From Cellvibrionaceae bacterium (GTDB lineage: Bacteria > Pseudomonadota > Gammaproteobacteria > Pseudomonadales > Cellvibrionaceae): a DNA stretch of 40,503 bases. Below are positions 19,068 to 26,548 of the stretch, piece by piece; within the stretch, counting starts at the first letter, position 1; each line of letters begins with the position of its first letter. The position numbers were made by a program, and so were the translations under genes. Under the pieces are notes generated by a model. That model saw nothing but the letters and a program-made list of their open reading frames with translations, did not search any database and was not told where the DNA came from. The stretch lies in the NCBI GenBank assembly GCA_025800365.1, contig JAOXRT010000158.1, forward strand, positions 1-40,503, in the 5' to 3' direction.

Positions 19068-19200
19068 AGTTCTAAGGACTGGCGATAATATATCTTTTAT
19101 TGCCTAGCATTCGATGGCAGAATCCTGCACTAACTTTGTTGCTTGGCAAACTGTCCGAAATAGATTGCGTCATAGAGCAATTTAGCTAGCACCAAGCAAA

Positions 19201-19228
19201 TTTAACAAGTCACTGTGCTTGCTATAAT
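19201..19228 (+). promoter_or_regulatory. probable sigma-70 promoter of the PBP4-type gene
   Basis: A perfect TATAAT (19223-19228) lies 28 bases before the ATG at 19256. A weak -35 (TTTAAC, 19201-19206) is 16 bases upstream. Confidence 0.5.
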
Positions 19229-19255
19229 TATAGATTTGAATAGATAGTTGAAATA

Positions 19256-20497
19256 ATGATCAAAAATGTGTTTTTAGCCATAAGCCGTAAGGGGTACTTG
19301 GTAGGCAGCGGTCGTTTTACGCGCGACATTCTTAACAAAGTGTTTCTGATTTCGATCGCTGCCGCGCTCATGCCGGCTGTTGCTCACTCAAAGCCTCTCG
19401 CTGACTACTTAAAGGAAGTTAAAGCGATGCCCGAGGCCAGCTTGTTGACGGCAAAAGGCGAAGGGGCAGTCGATATCCGCAGCAATAAGCTGTTGATTCC
19501 TGCATCTACCATGAAATTATTGGTTGCCTATTTGGCTCTAGAGCATTGGGGGGAGGATCATCGCCTCAGCACGGACTTTTATCTGCAGGGTGATACTCTT
19601 TGGGTGAAAGGTTTAGGCGATCCGAACTTAACATCCGAAGAGCTTGAGTTGGTGGCGCTGGCTTTGGATAAAACAATAGACCTGAGTAAAGTTAAAAAGT
19701 TGGCGGTTGATCATAGCTTTTTTCCAGAGATTCGCCTGGACGGAAGAGGAAAATCCAACAACCCTTATGACGCCGCAAATTCAGCTTTGGGTGTGAATTA
19801 TAATACCGTTTATTTAAAGCGCGACCGCCGTGGTTTGTATTCCGGTGAGGCCCAAACACCTATGACGCCTATGGCAAAGAAACTAGGGCGTTGGGTAAAG
19901 GGTAGTTATCGTATGAGTTTGCCTGGCGGGCGAGATAAGGCTGCGCAATATTTTGCACAGGTTTTTAGTCAGATTCTTTTCGCTAGACAGCTTCCTATAG
20001 AAATTGCGGTAGTGCCGGCAACTGCAGATAAAATCTATACCCACAAAAATTCTTTAACAATCGCCAGAGTTGTTGAGCAGTTACTCGAGTATTCAAACAA
20101 TTACACCACCAATCAGTTGTTTCTACTATTAGGCGCAGAAGCAAACGGTGGTGTGGTTTCCGAACAGGCCGCGATTGATTATGCGAGTAAAACGTTTCGG
20201 GAAAAATTTGGCTGGCAAGACTTTGCAATTTACGACGGAGCTGGCTTATCGCGCAAAAATCGTTTAAGCACCAAACAGTTACTTTCTGTTGCTGAAGCCT
20301 TGCGTCCTTGGCGCTGGCTATTGCCAAGTGCTAGGGATCATATTCGTGCAAAAACTGGGACCATGCTTCGCATCAGTAGCTTGGCGGGCTTTTACCGTGA
20401 CAGCGAAGATAAATGGCGTGCTTTTGCATTAATGATCAACGATCAGGATGTCACCTTTGATTATCGCTTCCGCTTATCTGAACAATTAGGGCGTTAA
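19256..20497 (+). CDS. dacB: D-alanyl-D-alanine carboxypeptidase / endopeptidase, PBP4 type (peptidase S13)
   Basis: Class C low-molecular-weight penicillin-binding proteins of this type trim or cleave peptidoglycan stem peptides in the periplasm. The three active-site motifs are present and in order: STMK (S84-K87), SNN (S280-N282) and KTG (K366-G368). The family stretch YDGAGLSRKN lies between the last two. A hydrophobic segment ending in AVAHS (about 28-45) is a signal peptide, preceded by an unusually long N-terminus of about 27 residues. A GTG 90 bases downstream of the ATG would give a normal signal peptide. At 413 residues it is shorter than E. coli DacB (477), consistent with a reduced insert domain. 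It appears to be transcribed alone. Confidence 0.88.
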   Translation: MIKNVFLAISRKGYLVGSGRFTRDILNKVFLISIAAALMPAVAHSKPLADYLKEVKAMPEASLLTAKGEGAVDIRSNKLLIPASTMKLLVAYLALEHWGEDHRLSTDFYLQGDTLWVKGLGDPNLTSEELELVALALDKTIDLSKVKKLAVDHSFFPEIRLDGRGKSNNPYDAANSALGVNYNTVYLKRDRRGLYSGEAQTPMTPMAKKLGRWVKGSYRMSLPGGRDKAAQYFAQVFSQILFARQLPIEIAVVPATADKIYTHKNSLTIARVVEQLLEYSNNYTTNQLFLLLGAEANGGVVSEQAAIDYASKTFREKFGWQDFAIYDGAGLSRKNRLSTKQLLSVAEALRPWRWLLPSARDHIRAKTGTMLRISSLAGFYRDSEDKWRAFALMINDQDVTFDYRFRLSEQLGR

Positions 20498-20558
20498 TTG
20501 CGCTATTTCTTGCTAGGAGTGCTCTTTAAGAGTGCTTTAGAATAGCTTCCTGTCTTGG

Positions 20559-20575
20559 TGCATCATAGTGGTGCA
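20559..20575. promoter_or_regulatory. NtrC binding site upstream of amt
   Basis: TGCATC-ATAGT-GGTGCA differs at one base from the NtrC consensus TGCACC-N5-GGTGCA. It lies about 160 bases upstream of the expected start of the sigma-54 transcript, a usual enhancer distance. A lone half-site GGTGCG is at 20645-20650. Confidence 0.78.
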
Positions 20576-20700
20576 CCTCTCATTATCTTTTCTCTTTTCT
20601 GCTATCTATTAGTGCAGTTTTTCAATTAGATCTTTCCCCTCACTGGTGCGAATGGCCTTTAGCATGCCTTATCACAAGGCATTTCAAGATTTTCATCGCT

Positions 20701-20717
20701 TAGGCACGATTACTGCT
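20701..20717 (+). promoter_or_regulatory. sigma-54 promoter of amt
   Basis: TAGGCACGATTACTGCT matches the sigma-54 consensus YTGGCACGRNNNTTGCW at all but two positions and has the required GG-N10-GC spacing. The -12 GC is at 20715-20716, so the transcript should begin near 20727, about 54 bases before the amt ATG. Together with the NtrC site this indicates induction by nitrogen limitation. Confidence 0.8.
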
Positions 20718-20780
20718 ATACAGCTATCGAAGTGGCTTTTAGAGCCTATAACAACCATAGCAATTAAAGAGATGTGCTTT

Positions 20781-22070
20781 ATGAAACGATTTTTACCATT
20801 GGCCTTACTCGGGGGAGTTTTGCCCAATACGGTATATGCTGAGGCCTTAAATGGCGCCAATACCGCTTGGATTCTGACAGCCACTGCCTTGGTATTGTTT
20901 ATGACATTACCTGGCTTATCCCTGTTCTATGCAGGATTGGTACGGAGCAAGAATGTTTTGTCGGTCCTTATGCAATGTTTCGCAATCGCTTGTATCGCTT
21001 CAATACTCTGGTTGATGTTTGGCTATAGCCTTGCCTTCGCAGAGGGTAATAGTTGGATTGGTGATTTCAGTAAAGCGTTTTTGTATGGCATCAATGCGGA
21101 AACACTCAGCGGTGATATTCCAGAACCTTTGTTCTTTATTTTCCAAATGACCTTTGCCGTGATCACCCCGGCATTGATTGTGGGCGCCTTTGCAGAGCGT
21201 ATGAAGTTTTCTTCCATGCTGCTATTTAGTGCGGCTTGGCTAATTTTGGTTTATGCACCTGTATGTCATTGGGTATGGGGTGGTGGCTGGTTGCAGCAAA
21301 TGGGTTTGTTAGATTTTGCGGGCGGCACAGTGGTGCATGTCACCGCTGGTGTTGGTGCCTTGGTCGCAGCGATGGTGATTGGTAATCGTCGAGGTTATCC
21401 TCGTACGCCAATGCCTCCTCATAACCTCACCATGACAGTAACCGGCGCGGGCATGTTGTGGGTCGGCTGGTTTGGTTTTAATGGTGGTTCTGCGCTCGCT
21501 GCGAATGGTGATGCGGCTATGGCCATGCTGGTAACCCATATCTCTGCAGCGGCGGGTTCCTTAGCTTGGATGACCATCGAATGGTTGCGCCATGGTAAAC
21601 CCAGTGTTCTAGGTATTGTAACGGGCATGGTTGCCGGCCTTGGTACCATTACCCCGGCGTCAGGTTTCGTTGGGCCAGGTGGTGCACTTGTTATTGGTTT
21701 AGTTGCGGGTGTAGTGTGTTTTTACGCTACCCAATGGATCAAGCGTAAGCTGTTAATTGATGACTCCTTGGATGTTTTTCCTGTGCACGGGGTAGGTGGC
21801 ATTATTGGTACATTATTAGCTGGTGTGTTTGCTTCACAAGAACTCGGAGTGTTCTCTGGTTGGGGTTATGCTGATGGTATTGAAACCATGGCGGCCCAAG
21901 TTTGGGTGCAACTCGTTGGCGTTGCGGCGACCTTTATCTATACCGCTGTTGTTAGCTTTATTTTGTTAAAGATTGTATCCAAACTAACCGGTGGTATTCG
22001 TGTGAGCGATGAAGAAGAAGTCGAAGGTCTAGACATCGTATTGCATGAAGAGATGGGATATAAACTGTAA
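20781..22070 (+). CDS. amt: ammonium transporter, Amt family
   Basis: Amt is a trimeric inner-membrane channel that takes up ammonium. The ATG at 20781 gives 429 residues beginning with a cleavable signal peptide (MKRFLPLALLGGVLPNTVYA), as in E. coli AmtB. A GTG-initiated frame open from 20646 would start upstream of the sigma-54 promoter and is rejected. Eleven membrane segments are expected. Family motifs include FYAGLVRSKN, the AFAERMKFSS stretch, HVTAGVGALVAAM, GWFGFNGGSALAANG and the pore histidine in VFPVHGVGGIIG. The C-terminal tail (IRVSDEEEVEGLD onward) is the PII-interaction region. The usual partner glnK is not next to it. Confidence 0.96.
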   Translation: MKRFLPLALLGGVLPNTVYAEALNGANTAWILTATALVLFMTLPGLSLFYAGLVRSKNVLSVLMQCFAIACIASILWLMFGYSLAFAEGNSWIGDFSKAFLYGINAETLSGDIPEPLFFIFQMTFAVITPALIVGAFAERMKFSSMLLFSAAWLILVYAPVCHWVWGGGWLQQMGLLDFAGGTVVHVTAGVGALVAAMVIGNRRGYPRTPMPPHNLTMTVTGAGMLWVGWFGFNGGSALAANGDAAMAMLVTHISAAAGSLAWMTIEWLRHGKPSVLGIVTGMVAGLGTITPASGFVGPGGALVIGLVAGVVCFYATQWIKRKLLIDDSLDVFPVHGVGGIIGTLLAGVFASQELGVFSGWGYADGIETMAAQVWVQLVGVAATFIYTAVVSFILLKIVSKLTGGIRVSDEEEVEGLDIVLHEEMGYKL

Positions 22071-22087
22071 TTGTTTGCCTGCCTGAG

Positions 22088-22110
22088 GCGGGACCTATGG
22101 TCCCGCTTTT
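22088..22110 (+). terminator. rho-independent terminator after amt
   Basis: GCGGGACC (22088-22095) pairs perfectly with GGTCCCGC (22099-22106) around a TAT loop, then TTTT. It lies 18 bases after the amt stop codon. Confidence 0.92.
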
Positions 22111-22129
22111 CTTAATTGCTACGTAATTA

Positions 22130-22165
22130 GCTAAATAAGTAACTAAATAAGTAGCTAGATAATTA
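22130..22165. repeat. AT-rich tandem repeat, period 12, three copies
   Basis: GCTAAATAAGTA, ACTAAATAAGTA and GCTAGATAATTA follow each other without gaps between amt and the convergent gene ending at 22188. The third copy is degenerate. No function is evident. Confidence 0.6.
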
Positions 22166-22187
22166 AGAAACCATATAACGATACCAG

Positions 22188-22970
22188 TTATTTGCTAATT
22201 AAGCGGCCAAACTCAAAGGTCCTTTCTTGATTTTTAAGGCAGGCCTTTCTGACCCACATGGTTTCTCCGGCATTATCAACAATCTTAAAACAATTGCCTT
22301 TACCGTCGCTAAAATGCGCTTCGCCGCTTTGATCGATGTAGTTACCAACGTCTATGCTTTGGTGTCTTCGGTTAAAATCTCTCAACTCCTCGCTGTGAAG
22401 CTGCTGCCTTAAACGGTTATCAAATACAGTGTTATGGGCTTCGGTGTTTTTGCTCTCATGTTGCTTGATACTGCCGTCAAAATACAATTCTTCTTCCTTG
22501 ATAATTGATTGAATAAGATCGTAATCAAGAGTTGTCGCTTTAACACGGGGTTCGGGTTGCACTGTGGTTTCTTGAGGTTGAGGAGATTCTATGGAAGGCT
22601 CTGATTCAATATCCTGAATCTTTTCGAGTTCAGTGCTTATGGCCTCGGCTGCTTGCTCTTCTATAATTTTTTCTTTCTCGGTCTTTGTGATGGATGGATT
22701 TGTTTCTTGCAATCTAACGCTTAAGGTCGCGTGCTCTTCAGTGGCTTCAATGTCTGGCTGGCTCAACAAGGCGAGGCTGATAAAAATAACAAATGCCGCA
22801 AGGCTGCTGACGAGTGCGGCGCCATCCCAGGGTGATACGAGATTTTCTTGGGGGCAAAAATCTGGGTCTGTAGTGGTTAAATTTTCGGGAGCAGTGAAGC
22901 CTAGCCTAGCAATGCCAGCACCTATATGGCGATCGTCTATCGCTATTGAAAGTTCCTTATCTAAATCCAC
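22188..22970 (-). CDS. unrecognised single-pass membrane protein
   Basis: I do not recognise this 260-residue protein. It has a cytoplasmic N-terminus of about 50 residues (MDLDKELSIAIDD onward), one membrane helix (about 51-69, ALVSSLAAFVIFISLALL), a Glu/Pro/Gln-rich spacer (about 72-145), a charged probably helical region, and a C-terminal domain with two cysteines (C227, C244) around KIVDNAGETMWVRKAC. The topology suggests a bitopic protein with its C-terminal domain in the periplasm, where the cysteines could form a disulfide. The start is GTG with GGGG just upstream. It lies 119 bases downstream of the SulP gene on the same strand, so it may belong to that unit or have its own promoter. 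Confidence 0.75.
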   Translation of the reverse strand: MDLDKELSIAIDDRHIGAGIARLGFTAPENLTTTDPDFCPQENLVSPWDGAALVSSLAAFVIFISLALLSQPDIEATEEHATLSVRLQETNPSITKTEKEKIIEEQAAEAISTELEKIQDIESEPSIESPQPQETTVQPEPRVKATTLDYDLIQSIIKEEELYFDGSIKQHESKNTEAHNTVFDNRLRQQLHSEELRDFNRRHQSIDVGNYIDQSGEAHFSDGKGNCFKIVDNAGETMWVRKACLKNQERTFEFGRLISK

Positions 22971-23089
22971 TTACCCCAACCCATTTATACAAATCCATGG
23001 CTACTATCACTCTATGACTGATAGTGTTGTTGGGCCTTCTTTTCTGTAATTAGTTCCTCAAGTCGCTAAGTTGAGCAAATAGCGCCGGC

Positions 23090-24820
23090 TTATATTCTAG
23101 GAGTGAGTGTGGCGTCGAGCTCATTACAGAGCTGGTTGAAAGCTTGATACTGACTTAAGAACACCTTACCGCTGATGTCGCTTAGAAAGTTTGATTGCTT
23201 GAGTTGATCCATCACAGGGCCTTTAACCTCCGATAAATGAAACTGAATGCCAGCGTGGTGTAAGCGCACATTCAAAGATTCAAGCCCTTCTAAAGCAGAG
23301 TAGTCAATGCTGTTTATTGCTGAACACATCAGTACCACATGCTCAATACCTTCGCGGCTGATGGCTTCTCCATAGAGCGCATCCTCTAAGTAGCGGATAT
23401 TGGCGAAGTAGAGGCTTTCATCAACACGGGCGCTCAATACAGCGCCGCTGCATATCACCTTATGTCGATCCTTATTGCGAAAGTGCTGGGTGCCTGGTAC
23501 CAAACCAACCTCAGCAATGTGAGGGCGAGATGTCTTCCAAAGATGCAACGCCAGGGAAATTCCAATACCCGCCATAATGCCAGCTTCTACCCCTTGCAGT
23601 AAGACAAATAGCAGAGTGGAGAGCAGGGCTGCGAAATCAATCTTGCTAAAACGCCACGTGTCTCTGATTGAGCGCCATTCAATCAAGGTACTAACAGCGA
23701 CGATGATGGTGGCCGCGAGGGTGGCGTGGGGCAAAAAAAAGAAAATAGGCGTTAAAAACAAGGTGGTAATGGCAATGCCGAATGCAGTAAAAACGCCTGC
23801 CATCGGGCTGACAGCTCCTGCCTCATAACTTACAACAGAGCGAGCAAAGCCCCCAGTAACTGGGTATCCGGTAGAGCAGGCCGCTGCGATATTGGCTGCA
23901 CCCAAACCCATAAGCTCTTGATTGGCTTCAATACGTTGACGACGTTTCGCTGCTAATGATTGAGCGACAGAAACCGATTCCACAAAGCCAATCAAGCTGA
24001 TCATTATCGCTGCTGGGAGTAGCTCTTGAATCAAGGACCACTTGGTTTCAGGTAATTGTAACGTGGGTAAGCCGGCTGGTATTTGGCCCACGATTGAAAG
24101 GCCTGCTTCATCAAGCTTGAACAGTTGAACACATAAAATGGCGAGCGCAACCGCTATAATGGGCCCAGCTTTACCTAATAAATTGGCTGTATCTGTCGAT
24201 AGCCCCAAGTGCTTTAGTAATGTAGAAAAATATCGGCGGCACAGTAACAATAAAGCCAAACTTAAAATGCCGACGAGCAATGCTACATTGTTGAATTGAC
24301 CGCTGGCCTGTAAAAATGTAGAAAATATTTCGGGTAAATTGTGGCCATTTACGGGAATGGCCAAAAAGTGTTTTAGCTGGCTGATGGCAATCAGTAGTGC
24401 TGAGCCAGTAATAAATCCTGACATTACCGGTTGCGAGAGCAAGCTGGCTAGCCAACCTAGGCGCAACAGGCCCATTGTGAGTAACACCGCACCAGAAAGA
24501 AACGCTAATAGCAAAGCGGCCGCAATGGCTTGCTCGCCAGCGTATTGACTAATGGTACTGGCCGTTAAAAGTGAAATAATCGCCACTGGGCCGACGGCCA
24601 ACACTCGGCTGCTGCCAAAAATAGCATAGGCCAATAAGGGTAAAATGCTAGCGTATAAGCCCATTTGCGCTGGCAAACCAGCAAGCATTGCGTAGGCTAA
24701 ACTTTGCGGGATTAGCAAAATCGTAACGATAATGGCCGCTAGAGCATCGGCAGGAAGATCTGCTTTACGGTAGTCTTTTTGCCAGGGTACGAGTTTTGGC
24801 CAGAAAGATTTAGCGTTCAT
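23090..24820 (-). CDS. SulP family anion (sulfate) transporter with STAS domain
   Basis: SulP proteins move sulfate, bicarbonate or related anions across the inner membrane. The 576-residue protein has the SulP signature region IPQSLAYAMLAGLPAQMGLYAS (about 37-58), about 12-14 hydrophobic helices to residue 440, and a C-terminal STAS domain (about 461-570, with CSAINSIDYSALEGLESL). It starts 38 bases after the persulfide-dioxygenase-like gene, on the same strand and probably in one transcript. That pairing makes sulfite or sulfate a plausible substrate, but the sequence alone does not decide between sulfate and bicarbonate. Confidence 0.9.
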   Translation of the reverse strand: MNAKSFWPKLVPWQKDYRKADLPADALAAIIVTILLIPQSLAYAMLAGLPAQMGLYASILPLLAYAIFGSSRVLAVGPVAIISLLTASTISQYAGEQAIAAALLLAFLSGAVLLTMGLLRLGWLASLLSQPVMSGFITGSALLIAISQLKHFLAIPVNGHNLPEIFSTFLQASGQFNNVALLVGILSLALLLLCRRYFSTLLKHLGLSTDTANLLGKAGPIIAVALAILCVQLFKLDEAGLSIVGQIPAGLPTLQLPETKWSLIQELLPAAIMISLIGFVESVSVAQSLAAKRRQRIEANQELMGLGAANIAAACSTGYPVTGGFARSVVSYEAGAVSPMAGVFTAFGIAITTLFLTPIFFFLPHATLAATIIVAVSTLIEWRSIRDTWRFSKIDFAALLSTLLFVLLQGVEAGIMAGIGISLALHLWKTSRPHIAEVGLVPGTQHFRNKDRHKVICSGAVLSARVDESLYFANIRYLEDALYGEAISREGIEHVVLMCSAINSIDYSALEGLESLNVRLHHAGIQFHLSEVKGPVMDQLKQSNFLSDISGKVFLSQYQAFNQLCNELDATLTPRI

Positions 24821-24858
24821 TAAATGGCAGCCTTATTGATATTAACAACCGCTTTGCT

Positions 24859-25731
24859 TCAAAGTGCATCCAAAGGTATTTTGAGGTAGCGTTTGCCATT
24901 ACTCTCGGGGGGCGGTTTATGACCGGCGCGCATATTGATTTGTACCGACGGTAGAATCAATCTTGGCATCGCCAATTGCGCATCGCGGCCTTGTCGCATG
25001 CTGACAAACTCGGCTTCACTTTGTTGGGCCAGGTGAATATTTTCTCGCTGGGCTGCAATGGTGCTTTCCCATTGATATTCACTGCGACCTTCAGGAAGAT
25101 AATCATGGCAGAGAAATACGCGGGTACTGCCATCGAGTTGAAGTAGCTTCTGAATGGATTGATAAAGAGTACGAGCATCTCCGCCTGGAAAGTCACAGCG
25201 TGCAGTACCGTAATCGGGCATAAAAAGTGTATCGCCGACAAACAGTGCATCTTGTACTAAATAGCTAACACAAGCTGGTGTGTGACCTGGGGTATGAATA
25301 ACTTTTGCGTTTAGTTTTCCAATGGTGAATTCATCACCGTCGCCAAACAACTGGTCGAACTGTTTGCCGTCACGCTTGAATTCGGGCTCGGCATTGAATA
25401 AATCACCAAATACATTTTGCACCTGGGTAATGTGTTCTCCAATGGCGATTTTACCACCTAGCTGTTTTTGAAGATAAGGTGCAGCCGATAAATGATCGGC
25501 GTGAACATGTGTTTCTAGAAGCCATTCAAGTTTTAAACCTTCCGCTTTAACTAATGCAATTAAACGATCGGCATTATGGGTTGAGCTACGCCCGGAGGCT
25601 GGATCGTAATCCAATACAGAATCAACAATGGCGCAAGCATTGCTTGCGGGGTCTTTCACTAGGTAGCTGATGGTATAGGTATCTGGGTCGAAAAAACCGC
25701 GAACCTGGGGAGAGTTGGCTGTGCTAGACAT
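24859..25731 (-). CDS. metallo-beta-lactamase-fold hydrolase, persulfide dioxygenase-like
   Basis: The 290-residue protein resembles the ETHE1/Blh group of iron enzymes that oxidise glutathione persulfide to sulfite. The metal-binding motif is THVHADHL (H75, H77, D79, H80), followed by HTPGHTPACVSY (H150), GDTLFMPDYGTARCDFPGG (D167, D180) and CHDY (H209). The GTARCDFPGGDA stretch and the HTPGHT spacing are typical of persulfide dioxygenases rather than glyoxalase II. The C-terminal extension (LPSVQINMRAGHKPP) is as in Blh-type proteins. No rhodanese domain is fused. AGGA lies 7 bases before the ATG. A SulP transporter follows 38 bases downstream. The substrate is inferred from family resemblance. 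Confidence 0.87.
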   Translation of the reverse strand: MSSTANSPQVRGFFDPDTYTISYLVKDPASNACAIVDSVLDYDPASGRSSTHNADRLIALVKAEGLKLEWLLETHVHADHLSAAPYLQKQLGGKIAIGEHITQVQNVFGDLFNAEPEFKRDGKQFDQLFGDGDEFTIGKLNAKVIHTPGHTPACVSYLVQDALFVGDTLFMPDYGTARCDFPGGDARTLYQSIQKLLQLDGSTRVFLCHDYLPEGRSEYQWESTIAAQRENIHLAQQSEAEFVSMRQGRDAQLAMPRLILPSVQINMRAGHKPPPESNGKRYLKIPLDAL

Positions 25732-25760
25732 TTGAAAATCCTAATATACGCGTAGGGCCT

Positions 25761-25789
25761 AGCTTATTCTTACTAATTCTTTATGTCAA
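25761..25789 (-). promoter_or_regulatory. probable promoter of the persulfide dioxygenase-SulP unit
   Basis: On the - strand a perfect TTGACA (complement of 25784-25789) is followed after 17 bases by TAAGCT (complement of 25761-25766), a weak -10. The gene starts 30 bases further on. The dyads at 25802-25831 lie just upstream of the -35. Confidence 0.5.
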
Positions 25790-25801
25790 TTATGGAATAA
25801 G

Positions 25802-25831
25802 CATATATCAAATAGGAATATATGTTTGATA
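25802..25831. promoter_or_regulatory. overlapping AT-rich dyads, candidate operator
   Basis: CATATAT (25802-25808) and ATATATG (25818-25824) form one inverted repeat. TATCAAA (25806-25812) and TTTGATA (25825-25831) form a second, interleaved with the first. They lie between the persulfide dioxygenase promoter and the regulator remnant. A regulator site is plausible, but its owner is unknown. Confidence 0.45.
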
Positions 25832-25836
25832 GTTGA

Positions 25837-25962
25837 GCCACATCACAAACTCTATCGGTGCTTAAGGCGGGTAGGGCAAAGGCCATACGTCTTGAAACAC
25901 TAGAGAAAATTTGTCGGGTTTTGGATTGCCAGCCTGGTGATCTATTGGAGTTTAGAGGTTAG
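25837..25962 (+). pseudogene. remnant of a small Cro/CI-type HTH regulator (C-terminal 41 codons)
   Basis: Reading from 25837 gives ATSQTLSVLKAGRAKAIR, then LETLEKICRVLDCQPGDLLE, then FRG and a stop. This matches the second half of the short (about 70-residue) XRE/Cro-CI family in which a ...LKxGKAKAIRxxTLExICxxLDCQPGDLLEY pattern ends the protein. A TGA stop at 25834-25836 and a TAG at 25813-25815 close the frame upstream, and no N-terminal half is visible in another frame, so only the recognition-helix half remains. A GTG at 25858 could start a 34-residue peptide, but that would lack half of the DNA-binding fold. Confidence 0.75.
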
Positions 25963-26073
25963 CCTTGGGATGCTTGAAGGCCACACTCTATAGGAAACAG
26001 ATTTGTGCTCTTTCGCTTGGTAATTTTTATTATTTTTATATGACTAACGTCGCTAGGCTTCAACCTCGAAAAG
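25963..26073. other. non-coding stretch between the regulator remnant and the yacL terminator
   Basis: I see no gene, repeat or clear signal here. With the promoter, dyads, remnant and terminator on either side it makes up the 413-base gap between the persulfide dioxygenase gene and yacL. Confidence 0.5.
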
Positions 26074-26106
26074 GCCAAATATCCCAGGCGATAAGGGTTA
26101 TTTGGC
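26068..26106 (-). terminator. terminator of the aminopropyltransferase-like/yacL unit
   Basis: GCCAAATA (26074-26081) pairs with TATTTGGC (26099-26106), and inside it CCC pairs with GGG after a one-base mismatch. On the - strand the stem is followed by CTTTTC. It lies about 40 bases after the yacL stop. The + side is also T-rich, so it may work in both directions. Confidence 0.6.
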
Positions 26107-26144
26107 GATTTTATTCAGCCTTTTGAAAGTCTAAGTTTTATTGG

Positions 26145-26516
26145 CTAGTTAGAATCGTGCGTATTAATAAAATGCCGCCATTCCAGCAAAACATCTTTAA
26201 AATCTGCTAAACCGCAGGCTGAGCGAAGCTCGCTTTCATAGAGTTCGGTGTTTTCAGGTAGTTCAGTTTCCATGTCTAAACTATTGGCTAAGATTTCCAC
26301 TTCATCATCACTGATAAGAAGGCGAAACTCTCGGCCTTGCTGCTGATATTGCAGGCTTTCTTTCGCTTCAATTTTTAAAACTGTTTCTAGCAGTTTATTG
26401 ATGTTCTCAATGTGGCTGCCAAGTTCATCGTTGAACCAGCGTCCTAAAGCTTCATGCCCCATGGAAAAATCTATGGCGATTTGCTGTTGTTCATTTTGAC
26501 TAATGGAATATTCCAT
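26145..26516 (-). CDS. yacL: YacL family protein (UPF0231)
   Basis: The 123-residue protein matches E. coli YacL along its length: an N-terminal MEYSISQ beta strand, the signature MGHEALGRWFNDEL (about 19-32), REFRLLISDDEVEILANSL in the middle, and the C-terminal CGLADFKDVLLEWRHF. The function is not known and the family is largely restricted to gammaproteobacteria. No signal peptide or membrane segment is present. It lies 32 bases downstream of the aminopropyltransferase-like gene and is probably co-transcribed with it. Confidence 0.88.
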   Translation of the reverse strand: MEYSISQNEQQQIAIDFSMGHEALGRWFNDELGSHIENINKLLETVLKIEAKESLQYQQQGREFRLLISDDEVEILANSLDMETELPENTELYESELRSACGLADFKDVLLEWRHFINTHDSN

Positions 26517-26548
26517 GGGTACCTCGTGCTAAATCAGCTGGCTATGAT

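Noticed and set aside
20646-20780. N-terminal extension of the ammonium transporter from GTG 20646
   Set aside because: It would start upstream of a good sigma-54 promoter (20701-20717) and would hide the signal peptide that begins at 20781.
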